Positions 39,526 through 48,237 of a stretch of 64,000 nt of DNA are shown here, in pieces; positions within the stretch are counted from its first letter, which is position 1, and the number at the start of each line of letters is the position of its first letter. Source of the DNA: Nitzschia sp. pyKryTriq1 (Eukaryota; Bacillariophyta; Bacillariophyceae; Bacillariales; Bacillariaceae); the NCBI GenBank assembly GCA_956465555.1, contig OY101126.1, positions 538,501 to 602,500 of the forward strand, in the 5' to 3' direction. The position numbers and the translations under genes were made by a program. The notes beneath the pieces are model-generated. The model was given only the letters and a program-made list of their open reading frames with translations, had not been told where the DNA came from and did not search any database.

Positions 39526-40016
39526 CTTTTAAGACCCCACCGAGCGAAATGCCCGTCAATTTCGTGCGATTTTTCGCACAAATTTTTTTCTCACTTTCTG
39601 GAAAACGCACAATTAATTTTGCGCATCCCCAAATTCATTTTCCTTATTCTTTTGCGATTTCGAATATGCAATTAAAAATCTCGTAGAGGGGGTCGAAGCA
39701 GCAGAAATCACGGGACTAAGTTAGTGTTTACTGGATGCCATTACACGGTTTATCGCGTACAACGGAAACGAAATGTATAAGCTGCCAGAAACAAAGCACG
39801 GTGAAATCACGCGATAAACCTAAACACTAATTTAGTCCCGTGATTTCTGCTGCTTCGACCCCCTCTACGAGATTTTTAATTGCATATTCGAAATCGCAAA
39901 AGAATAAGGAAAATGAATTTGGGGATGCGCAAAATTAATTGTGCGTTTTCCAGAAAGTGAGAAAAAAATTTGTGCGAAAATTTTAACGGGCATTTCGCTC
40001 GGTGGGGTCTTAAAAG
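39526..40016. mobile_element. 491-bp fold-back (MITE-like) element
   Basis: The first about 210 bp (39526-39735) and last about 200 bp (39816-40016) are inverted copies of each other, nearly perfect apart from a 9-base length difference near the outer end. The ends are CTTTTAAGACCCCACCGAGC and its complement. The centre of about 80 bp has a smaller nested inverted pair (GGTTTATCGCG and CGCGATAAACC). It has no coding capacity and is much more AT-rich inside than the neighbouring DNA. No convincing target-site duplication is visible. It ends about 195 bp before the sulfotransferase-like gene at 40211, so it may influence that promoter. Confidence 0.9.
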
Positions 40017-40210
40017 ACCAGACAATAATTCATTGATTCATTCGTTCACTGGGTAAACCTCCTGTTTCGTTGCATCCATTCCTCCGTCCAGACTGTGTGA
40101 GAGAGAGTCAGTCAGTCGTCTATGGGGTTTTGGAAGAATCAGCGTTGCTCGTTGCGTAGATTTGAAGAAAAGAAGAAGAAGAATGGGCGACGCCGGGCCA
40201 CTATGAATGA

Positions 40211-41395
40211 ATGATGCAAACACGATGGTTGCTCGCAACTGTCGCCGTGGTCGCTTCCGTCTTGGTTGCGTTCAATCTGAGAGGTGCCTTGAATTTGCGC
40301 CTATCATCGGATGATCATGTGGCACTTTCTGGCCAGCCACCGTCAACATTACCAAGAGGAGGAGGAGGAGGAGCCAATAGGCTGGTTTCCTCGATGTCCT
40401 CTCCCAGTCAGCAGGGCGAACGAAAACAGCGAAGCATAGTGCTTATTCATGTTGGTAAAACGGGGGGTGAAACAGTGCGACACACCCTCAAGATCACCTG
40501 CGATATGCGAAAAAATCCTGTCCAACAAAAGCTTTGTAAGGACTCCTTTGCGAACAACAAGACCGAGTCGGCACTTTCTCGCCACACAATCGGTACATTG
40601 CACTGCGATCTTCTCCTACCTATCGACAGTTTGGAACGAGCTACGACTCTGTTGTGGACCCTACGAAATCCGCTGGATCGCGTTGTTTCATGGTTCCACT
40701 ATATGAATCCTGCCAACTGCCGGCCTCATGTAGACTATCACTCGACAGCTTGCAATACCAATCGGTCCATTGTCGCCAGTCTTCAAAGGAAGAACAAAAA
40801 GGGGAGCAAATGGCCTGTCAAGTTTTTTGGCTGTTTTCCAACCATTAATCATTTTGGCGACGCACTCGTTGTTCCAGGATCCGATGGTAGCAAAAGCACC
40901 AGCACAAACAACAATAAGAATTGCTCCCAGATTGCGTGGAGAACCATCGCAGGGGAGGCTTCGGCATCTTCGGGTCACGTGTATTTCAACTACAAGCATT
41001 ATTGGAGGGAGACCATGGAGAAATACAAGAACAAAGAAGTATGGGTTCTGCGAACAGAGCATCTCTGGGAGGACATGATACAAGTCGAACGACTTCTTCT
41101 CTCGAATAGTAATAGGACAGTCTCGCACCAATTGTCCCAAAAACACAATGTCACGCACGGAAGTGAAGGACATGTTCAGCGTGACCAGCTGTCGACTGGT
41201 GGGTTAAGACGATTGTGCTGCGCTCTTAGGGATGAGATTGCTATTTATGGTGATCTTCTTCGAATGTCTACCAACCTGGACAGTCAAGAACGAAATCGTT
41301 CACTCAACTATCTCACAGAGCAATGTGGAAACGCATTGGCAGCTCCTAGCGGCACTAGAAACTCGAGCGATGCCAACTGCCAACGATCCCCTTAG
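40211..41395 (+). CDS. sulfotransferase-like type II membrane protein
   Basis: A 394-residue intronless protein; methionines at 40211 and 40214 are both possible starts. A membrane anchor (LLATVAVVASVLVAF) is followed by a Ser/Gly-rich stem. The catalytic part has VLIHVGKTGGETVRHTL, the 5'-phosphosulfate-binding loop of PAPS-dependent sulfotransferases, and LLWTLRNPLDRVVSWFHY, the 3'-phosphate-binding RNPxxRxxS block. Cysteine pairs and NxS/T sites fit Golgi luminal placement. It should add sulfate from PAPS to a carbohydrate. It is the first of three sulfotransferase-like genes in about 4.5 kb. Confidence 0.8.
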   Translation: MMQTRWLLATVAVVASVLVAFNLRGALNLRLSSDDHVALSGQPPSTLPRGGGGGANRLVSSMSSPSQQGERKQRSIVLIHVGKTGGETVRHTLKITCDMRKNPVQQKLCKDSFANNKTESALSRHTIGTLHCDLLLPIDSLERATTLLWTLRNPLDRVVSWFHYMNPANCRPHVDYHSTACNTNRSIVASLQRKNKKGSKWPVKFFGCFPTINHFGDALVVPGSDGSKSTSTNNNKNCSQIAWRTIAGEASASSGHVYFNYKHYWRETMEKYKNKEVWVLRTEHLWEDMIQVERLLLSNSNRTVSHQLSQKHNVTHGSEGHVQRDQLSTGGLRRLCCALRDEIAIYGDLLRMSTNLDSQERNRSLNYLTEQCGNALAAPSGTRNSSDANCQRSP

Positions 41396-41507
41396 ACGAA
41401 TATGGCCGCGTCTCGTAGACTACTACGTTAATAGAGTTGTAACCTAAAAATGTTACTATAGGTCCGACGTCTCATGACTCATCATATGTACAGATTCTAG
41501 TCTACTT

Positions 41508-42938
41508 TTATGATCGACTTCCATCCGATCGCTGGGCCGTCCTTTCACGTTGTGCCCGTGCCAAAGCCGCCCGCTTGTCTTGCAGCTGTTGCATTGCATC
41601 ACGGTACCGTTCCATATTCCGAATCGATTCCTTCCTGGTAATGTCAAGCTCCTCCAACGGTTGTTGTTGTTGTTGTTTGTGCATATCTCCATTCTGCATG
41701 CTGCGCGTGCGGTCCGCAATCTCTTGTCGATTGGGGCGAGCATGAGCTCCAGTTTGCTGACTCGTACGTGGTTGACCACGACGATTCGTCGTTCCTCGGG
41801 GACGTTGGTCCAATCGATTGGGGGGTCGAAAGTTATTGGCAAGAAATATCTTCTGTTTGGGTGGTGGGGCGTCCTCTTTCATGAGTTCCAATTCCACGTA
41901 GGGATGTGGCTTGCCAGGTAAGGACAGATATTTCGTGTTTCCGTTGCGGAAACTAGGAAAGAAGTTTGACTTGATGCCCAACTGAGCATAAAGTTGTTGC
42001 AGGTAAGGTTTCTGAATTGTTAACATGGTCTCGTAGGAAACAATGATCGGTTTTAAACCCTTTTCCACCGTCTCCACCATGATCGCTCGGCCTTGTTCGT
42101 ACTGCTGATAGGCAGCCTGGTTATTCGGAACATGCCCTCCCTTTTTCTTGACAATACCTTGCAAATGCAGCATGGGGTCTCGGACCACCATGATTGGGTA
42201 TACCCGCACGCCTCGTTCTCTGTACCACTGAATATTGGTCGTCATATTCACAAAGAAACGATGCGGTCTCGTCATGACTTTGTCTCCCATGATTTCCTCG
42301 CAGGCTTTGCTTGGCGGTGGCTTCAACGAAGGAGGGTTTCTCCCTGGCGTGGGTTTCATCTGACACTGTTTGGGATACATGACGGGGACCATGGGCAGAG
42401 GGACTGAAAATTGTGTTTCAAAGCCATACTTCCCCCTGCCAACCCAGCCCCAGGGAAGCGAAATATGATGCACATGATCTTGGTTGCCCTTGGTTTCCAT
42501 GAAATCGCCCTTCTTTTCGGGATCAATCCCCAGTGCTTGAGCAATCGTTCGAGCAGTAAAGGTAGTTCCACTTGATTCTAATCCATAAATGAGAAACAGT
42601 CGCCGCGGAAGTACAGCGCTGACGGGCTCGAGTGGATAGCCGTGTTCCCTCTGCGCCTCCCAGCCAACGTCGACGACGGCGGTGCGGTTGGGGGGCGTGA
42701 TTTGCCCCGCCGAGAACCACAAGGACGCGTTACTCCATGGTGACGATGCCAATGATGACGACGACGACGACATCAGGGATGTCGTCAAGAATTCATGAAT
42801 GCCAAAGTCTGCCAGTTTGACAAGTTCTTGATAGTCCTTGAGACAAGTCGGAGGAAACAAGCTGGCAATCGACAGCACAATGACGACGACCAGCGTCACC
42901 GCAGAGGAAGTGGAGGAGGCTCCGCGTGCGGGTGTCAT
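41508..42938 (-). CDS. sulfotransferase-like membrane protein, head-to-head paralogue
   Basis: I prefer the start at 42938 (476 residues) because it puts the membrane anchor (VTLVVVIVLSIASLF) near the N-terminus; the frame is open to 43100, but those residues are probably leader. The catalytic part begins LFLIYGLESSGTTFTARTI, a P-loop like that of sulfotransferases, followed by RFFVNMTTNIQWYRERGV, VVRDPMLHLQG (3'-phosphate block) and IVSYETMLT. The C-terminal 130 residues are Gln/Arg-rich and coiled. The paralogue at 43375 shares these blocks in order and points the other way. A Golgi role in sulfating glycans or proteins is inferred. Confidence 0.7.
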   Translation of the reverse strand: MTPARGASSTSSAVTLVVVIVLSIASLFPPTCLKDYQELVKLADFGIHEFLTTSLMSSSSSSLASSPWSNASLWFSAGQITPPNRTAVVDVGWEAQREHGYPLEPVSAVLPRRLFLIYGLESSGTTFTARTIAQALGIDPEKKGDFMETKGNQDHVHHISLPWGWVGRGKYGFETQFSVPLPMVPVMYPKQCQMKPTPGRNPPSLKPPPSKACEEIMGDKVMTRPHRFFVNMTTNIQWYRERGVRVYPIMVVRDPMLHLQGIVKKKGGHVPNNQAAYQQYEQGRAIMVETVEKGLKPIIVSYETMLTIQKPYLQQLYAQLGIKSNFFPSFRNGNTKYLSLPGKPHPYVELELMKEDAPPPKQKIFLANNFRPPNRLDQRPRGTTNRRGQPRTSQQTGAHARPNRQEIADRTRSMQNGDMHKQQQQQPLEELDITRKESIRNMERYRDAMQQLQDKRAALARAQRERTAQRSDGSRS

Positions 42939-43374
42939 TGTCGGTAAAGTTGTTTGTTGTCTTTCTTCGAGAACTACACTCGTATCCAATTTACCTCTAT
43001 TTGGTCTCTTTTTAACTACTATACGTATATGGATCGTGGCCGTGGTACAATTGAAACGAGAAACGAGAAACGACCGGTTTCTATTTGCATTCGAATACAA
43101 ATACAGTACCGGTAGACGCGTCTTTCAGTCCTCGAAATCTCTGTTGGTCCACTCGGGCACGCGCGATTGCGCTATAAAAGTGTACTAACATTCCAGTATT
43201 TTCCATTTTTGTCATTTTTTTGTTGGCTACGGTACATACGTACTGGGACATACATACCGTACTCGTACTTCATCTCTCGTCTCCGATATCTGCAACAAGC
43301 AACGACTGACCGGTCAAGGTCATTCATTTCACCTCCTATCATCCCTCTGCCTTGCAGTACCACCGCCGAAAAGG
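42939..43374. promoter_or_regulatory. shared upstream region of the paralogue pair
   Basis: Gap of 436 bp between the starts of two paralogues. It contains ATACGTATATGG and GTACC-type units (43100-43115, 43230-43270). A shared bidirectional promoter is plausible. Confidence 0.45.
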
Positions 43375-44442
43375 ATGCCTCGACCAGTAGGCACGTGTCT
43401 CCTTGCTGTTGTTGCCGTGTTGATGCTCTGCAATCTGCATCGCAATGCTACCACCTGCCCGCCCTCCACTTTCACTATTACATCGTCGGAGCCCACGTCG
43501 AAAATAATGACGAACACCAACAATCCTATGACGGGATTTTTTCGAGGATGGAACAACGGTACGACCTTGGACCGCGAAACGCTAGACGATGCGACGAAAA
43601 AAATGCTGCCGGAACGATTGATCGCCGTGTTTGGGTTAGAAAGTAGCGGGGCGAAGTTTGTGCAACAAGTGCTGGCCCAGGCCATCGGTGCCACTCTCAA
43701 ATATGATGAGGGCAATCGGATCACACCCGACTTCAAAACCCAAGTCCAGCACTTTTCTTTACCTTTTGGGCATTTCGAAAACGACGATCCAGACTACGAT
43801 CGTCAGTTCGAGTCGTTATCCATTGTGCCCGTCTTTGTTCCCAAACCCTGCCGACTGCCCAATCAGGATCGATACAAAGGCACCCTCCCACCCGCTCCTC
43901 CAGAGTGCCATCCATTGTACGGGCCCACATTGGTTCCGGATCCAGCGCGGTACTTTATCAATGTTATGACTCATGTTCAATTCTATCAGCAACGAGGCGT
44001 CGATACGACGGCCGTCGTTGTGGTGAGGGATCCTGCCATGCATTTTCGAGGCGTCACTTCTCGCCATTGCAAGGGCAACGAAACAGCTGCCTATGAACAA
44101 TACAAGACGGGAAGAGTGATCTTGCAGCATGCCATGGAACATTTGGATCCTAAGTCCTTGGTCGTGGTATCGTATGAAACGCTCATGACATTGAAACAAG
44201 TCTACTTGAAAGAAATTTACAAGTCCTTGAATATCATCGAGTCGTCGTCTACTCATAATATATTATTCAAGAATGGGAACATTCAATACATTCCTGCGTC
44301 GGTCATCCCTCCAGTGATTGCAGAAAAATTGGAGAGCGATACTGGAGTGCCCTCCCATGTCGTCATCCCCAAGAACTTGTACGAACCAAAATCCCTTGCT
44401 CAAGTCCGGAAGGAACAACAACTTGCCAAGAAGTCGACGTGA
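43375..44442 (+). CDS. sulfotransferase-like protein with altered phosphate loop
   Basis: A 355-residue intronless protein with an N-terminal anchor (TCLLAVVAVLMLC). The blocks match the 41508-42938 gene: LIAVFGLESSGAKFVQQVL, QHFSLPFG, ARYFINVMTHVQFYQQRGV, VVVVRDPAMHFRG and VVVSYETLMTLKQVYL, plus the late LFKNGNIQYI. In the phosphate loop the usual Thr-Thr after SG is replaced by Ala-Lys (SGAKF versus SGTTF in its partner), so PAPS binding may be changed or lost. The Arg-Asp-Pro block is kept. It is therefore either an active enzyme with a different loop or a catalytically weak partner. Confidence 0.7.
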   Translation: MPRPVGTCLLAVVAVLMLCNLHRNATTCPPSTFTITSSEPTSKIMTNTNNPMTGFFRGWNNGTTLDRETLDDATKKMLPERLIAVFGLESSGAKFVQQVLAQAIGATLKYDEGNRITPDFKTQVQHFSLPFGHFENDDPDYDRQFESLSIVPVFVPKPCRLPNQDRYKGTLPPAPPECHPLYGPTLVPDPARYFINVMTHVQFYQQRGVDTTAVVVVRDPAMHFRGVTSRHCKGNETAAYEQYKTGRVILQHAMEHLDPKSLVVVSYETLMTLKQVYLKEIYKSLNIIESSSTHNILFKNGNIQYIPASVIPPVIAEKLESDTGVPSHVVIPKNLYEPKSLAQVRKEQQLAKKST

Positions 44443-45285
44443 AAAGGGAATAGAGAAACATCATATTATACTACTAGTATACTGTACTACGCCATACATC
44501 ATTATTGTACACCACTTTTTGCTCTCTCTCTCTCTAGGTCTACGTGCATAGCGCAAGCGAAAAATGGCAATATTCGAATATTACTGTAGCACAAGACCGA
44601 TGACTGGACTATTCAGAGAAGGTATTGGAAGTGAGTGAGTCGACAGGAACCGAAGAACGAGTCGTCGTATGTGCCAGGAAGGCATCGGAAGTCACAGAAC
44701 AACAAGATGCCGACGACAACTAGTACTAGTACTACCGGTAGCTAGAAAGAAGAAGCAGCAGGTACTACTGTACCGGTAGTAGTACCCTATTCTGCTGGTG
44801 ACGCGACAATGACTCCTCCCTGGATTCAAAGAACAGTATTCGCGCCGATCAAAAGTCAAAATGGGAGGATGCTAAAAGCTTACTGGAGTCTGCTGGGGTA
44901 CAGTACAGGGGTAGACCTACAAGTTGAAAGTACCGGTATTGAAAATAGCACTTCAGTCTGTTCGTCCCTCTCGAGTAGAGCCTGGTCAGTCGCACGGTCC
45001 CTGCGGTCAGTCGACACGTGGAAGAATGGTAATCACCGCGCTCTTATCATTCCGCCGCATTTGCGTTTTGCGTGCTTTTCTTCGTCTGCGAGAAGCGAGA
45101 AGGCGAGAAAATAAAAACGACAATGGCCATCGGTCCGGGTCGCAGGGGCGAAAGCATGAATAATATACCGTTTCTAACAGGGACAGCCAGTCGGTGGGTA
45201 CAACAGAGGCCCGACGGGAGGCACCACCAGGCTTAGGCAGGCTAATAGGCGAGACAACTGCTATGCACTGCTGGTACAAGTTGCC
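44443..45285. other. intergenic region
   Basis: Gap of 843 bp between two plus-strand genes. It contains ACTAGTACTAGTACTACC and TACTGTACCGGTAGTAG repeats at 44715-44795 and at 44890-44940. No supported gene. Confidence 0.4.
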
Positions 45286-46446
45286 ATGAGGCCTCGACGT
45301 TTCGTCCTTGTTCTTCTGCTCGGCCTAAGTTTTGTACTTGGCTTGACGATCGTTGTAATGGAAGTTATGACTGCTGAGACTGCTGCTGCTGGGGGTGACA
45401 TTGTGACTCCTGACACGACACCAAAGGCATCCTTTCCATCGCAGCGAGACTTTCAGCAATCGTTTTCGGCGGAGAGAAGCTCGTCTAGCGCCTCTTTTTT
45501 GGAAGGGAGCTTCCTTTACGCCAACACAACTTATACCTACCGATACTCCACCAAACTATTCTCCAAACAATATCCTATTTTGCGGGTCGGAAACAACGTT
45601 CTACCCGCGGTGATATTTGGAGTATGTGCAAATGGTGCAAAGCCTGTACGTAGACAAGCCATTCGGAAGTCCTGGGGAAAGAATAAACCCGTTTACTTTC
45701 TGGTCGCTGGTAATTGGGAGTCTGTTTCCAAAGAGTTTGGGTCATTTGGGGATTTACTGTTTGTTGATATTCCTGAAGATTATCGGAACGCCTTAACACC
45801 GAAAACCTTTGCCTTCATCCAATTTGCATCTCAGAAAGCGATCCCTGCATTTTCTCAGACGGGAAATCATCGACCCATGGAGTATATGTTCAAGACAGAC
45901 GACGACGTCTACATCAATGCCACGGAGATGAGTCTCGAACTATACGCTCATGGTCGCCCAGACTATTACGGGCTAATGCGAAACGGGACGGCCCCGATTC
46001 GCAACAAGACAGAGGATGGGCTCCTTTCCAAATGGTACATGAGACAAGAAGAGTATCCCCACAATGTCTTTCCACCGTACGCCCACGGAACTGGCTACGC
46101 GCTCTCGAAGCGCTTTGGTGACTGTGCGTCAAAGGCAATGGCGAATATAATCACCATGCCTTGGGAAGATGTAGCTACGGGTATGTTGGCCGAAGCATGT
46201 CGAGTCGATTTAACTCCTTCGGATGAGGATTGGGATCACTTCGCACCCATGGGCTCGCCGGAATCGGAGTGGAAGGAATTTCCCTATCATCGATTCAAAA
46301 ATGGTAGTGTGTTGGTAAAGATTCTGCACAAGGTCAAGCCTTGGTTCTTCGAACCTCTTTCCCGCCAAGCTTCTCTAGTCGAGGCACGAGAGTATGGTGG
46401 TCAAAAACGCAAGGAGAAGCGCCAGCGAGTGGCAGGCGGCGGATGA
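45286..46446 (+). CDS. GT31 beta-1,3-galactosyltransferase-like enzyme
   Basis: A 386-residue type II membrane protein: anchor FVLVLLLGLSFVLGLTIVV, stem, then a GT31 catalytic domain. Hallmarks are VRRQAIRKSWG, YMFKTDDDVYIN (the DxD metal site), PPYAHGTGYALSKRFG and WEDVATGMLAE. GT31 enzymes move galactose or N-acetylglucosamine from UDP-sugars in beta-1,3 linkage, in the Golgi. It follows three sulfotransferase-like genes, which suggests (but does not prove) that this stretch serves sulfated glycans. The exact donor cannot be told from sequence. Confidence 0.85.
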   Translation: MRPRRFVLVLLLGLSFVLGLTIVVMEVMTAETAAAGGDIVTPDTTPKASFPSQRDFQQSFSAERSSSSASFLEGSFLYANTTYTYRYSTKLFSKQYPILRVGNNVLPAVIFGVCANGAKPVRRQAIRKSWGKNKPVYFLVAGNWESVSKEFGSFGDLLFVDIPEDYRNALTPKTFAFIQFASQKAIPAFSQTGNHRPMEYMFKTDDDVYINATEMSLELYAHGRPDYYGLMRNGTAPIRNKTEDGLLSKWYMRQEEYPHNVFPPYAHGTGYALSKRFGDCASKAMANIITMPWEDVATGMLAEACRVDLTPSDEDWDHFAPMGSPESEWKEFPYHRFKNGSVLVKILHKVKPWFFEPLSRQASLVEAREYGGQKRKEKRQRVAGGG

Positions 46447-46707
46447 GGCTTGCAACCATGAGCAAGTATCCTGCCGGTACCTCTATAGAGACGCTGACTA
46501 CGCTATTGAATCATCGGTTGATCAAGTCCAAAAGAGTGCACGAGCAGTTCAAGGATCTACATTGGTTCCCCAAATTTGTATAGTCTATTTTATGTATGAT
46601 GGATCACGTGAGGCGAGATCAAGATTGCTAGTTCGCAAGCGCCGCCGCTCCATCCCCAGAAGCAACTGGTGCGAATTCCCCCTGCATTTGCATCCAAAAC
46701 TCTGACC

Positions 46708-48237
46708 TCAAAATCCAAAGGGCAGAAATTCGGGCAAGGAAGTGTTGTGGTGGGGCTGAAAGTTGGGAGAGTCCAAGTTCAAGTACCCTCTCTGCTGGTG
46801 GTTGCTATCAGCAGGACTGTACGATGGCGAGTACAAGTACTCAAGATGATACTTGAATCGAATCTTTTCTTCGTCGTGTTTGACCATGACTTTTCCACCG
46901 CGGGGTTTGAAAATGGTGGCGAAATGGTCCATGTTCGCCTTGGTATAGGAAATCAAAGCTTGATCGCCGTCGAGGAAGCGACTCCAGTCGACATTCATGT
47001 ACTTATTGGAAAAGGCTTCGTGCAGGGTAACCTCTTGCGTGTTCGCCAAGCTATTGTTATTGGGATTGCCGTCGACGTGCCAGATCAAGCCTGGAGCGGC
47101 GTTCTTGGAACTGTTGGATCTTCCCGTGCCAGCAGCCAGCACCACCTTGGTCATGAAGATATCGACAATGCGATTCCGTTCATTGGTCCGGCCATGAGGG
47201 GCGGGCGGACGGCTTCCCCAGAATTTGGAGTAGGATGATGATGATAGGTGCTGGCGGTAGCGGGGTTGAGACTTGTCTGGCGTCACAGCGAACTGGGGCT
47301 GGAGAGCTAGCCACTTGCACATGGAAGGGGTGCGATTTGCAAAATGCGAATGCGCCTCCTCGCTGCCACCGGCGCTCATGCCCGTCAAGAATGGAAAGCG
47401 ATCAAACAAACGCGCCCTCATTCTGGGGCAAGCCACCCACTTGGTCTCCATCACCAAATCGTCGCTGTCGACGATTTCTCCCCCCTTGACCAACCGATGA
47501 TCCTCCATTTGATGCGCCAAGAAAGCGAAGAGGCGACAGACTTGCTCGACCTTGCATGCGGGAACATCAAAGACTACGAATTCCGGAAACCCGCCCTCGA
47601 AATGCAGACCGCAGTCGTGAAGTCCGCAAGTGTAGACCACAGCAAGATCGCCGGCGTGGGGCTGCTTCATTCTCGTGGCTCCCGGCGAGTGTGGTGGATG
47701 CCCCGATGCAGAAAAGACGCTATGGATCTGAAAGGGCTGCCCACAGCACGAGTAAATGGCGCTAGCGAATGTACTGTGAGCAATGCTGTCGTCCTCTACC
47801 GTGTGGGCGAAGTCGTCGTTCTCCTTGCCCACGGACGACGGAGCTCCTTCGGCGGCAGTCTTGTTGTTGTTGTTGTTGTTGATGTCGTTGGATGACTTGC
47901 TCCAGTTTCTCTTTCCCTTCTTTTTCTTCTTGGGGCTTGGAGTTTCCGCCTCCGTTTTGGGTGTCTTTGGCGAAACAGCCGCCAACTTGTCTTCTGGCGT
48001 TTTGCTGTCACTGTCGTCCATGTCGAGTGCTCGGTTTTGAGAAGGTGACTGCGGGAACGAAGAAAGGACAATACATATAATAATGATAGCGACAAGAATG
48101 ATTGTGAGAAAGACATCGCAAGATGGAGCACTCTTGCAAGTATGTTGTAGACTAGATCCTACAGTGGAATTGAAATTTACAATGACGAAGCATTGCTGAG
48201 AACTTCCCTCGCACTCGCTCGCCCGTCGTTCCAACAA
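46708..48237 (-). CDS. membrane-anchored DUF4262-like protein
   Basis: A 509-residue protein. A hydrophobic segment at about 43-60 (FLTIILVAIIIICIVLSSF) precedes a Lys/Asn-rich linker with KKKKKGKRNW and an asparagine run. The segment VYTCGLHDCGLHFEGGFPEFVVFDVPACK, then VCRLFAFLAHQM and VKGGEIV, resembles the DUF4262 core (YTxGLxxxGxPE). The last 200 residues are unfamiliar, with LIWHVDGNPNNNSLANTQEV. If translation starts at the methionine near residue 73 (MDDSDSK), the membrane segment is lost. DUF4262 has no firmly known function. I am unsure of the family and of the start. Confidence 0.45.
   Translation of the reverse strand: MLERRASECEGSSQQCFVIVNFNSTVGSSLQHTCKSAPSCDVFLTIILVAIIIICIVLSSFPQSPSQNRALDMDDSDSKTPEDKLAAVSPKTPKTEAETPSPKKKKKGKRNWSKSSNDINNNNNNKTAAEGAPSSVGKENDDFAHTVEDDSIAHSTFASAIYSCCGQPFQIHSVFSASGHPPHSPGATRMKQPHAGDLAVVYTCGLHDCGLHFEGGFPEFVVFDVPACKVEQVCRLFAFLAHQMEDHRLVKGGEIVDSDDLVMETKWVACPRMRARLFDRFPFLTGMSAGGSEEAHSHFANRTPSMCKWLALQPQFAVTPDKSQPRYRQHLSSSSYSKFWGSRPPAPHGRTNERNRIVDIFMTKVVLAAGTGRSNSSKNAAPGLIWHVDGNPNNNSLANTQEVTLHEAFSNKYMNVDWSRFLDGDQALISYTKANMDHFATIFKPRGGKVMVKHDEEKIRFKYHLEYLYSPSYSPADSNHQQRGYLNLDSPNFQPHHNTSLPEFLPFGF

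Noticed and set aside
42939-43100. Longer start for the minus-strand sulfotransferase-like gene
   Set aside because: The additional 54 residues would bury the membrane anchor; the methionine at 42938 gives the usual type II layout.
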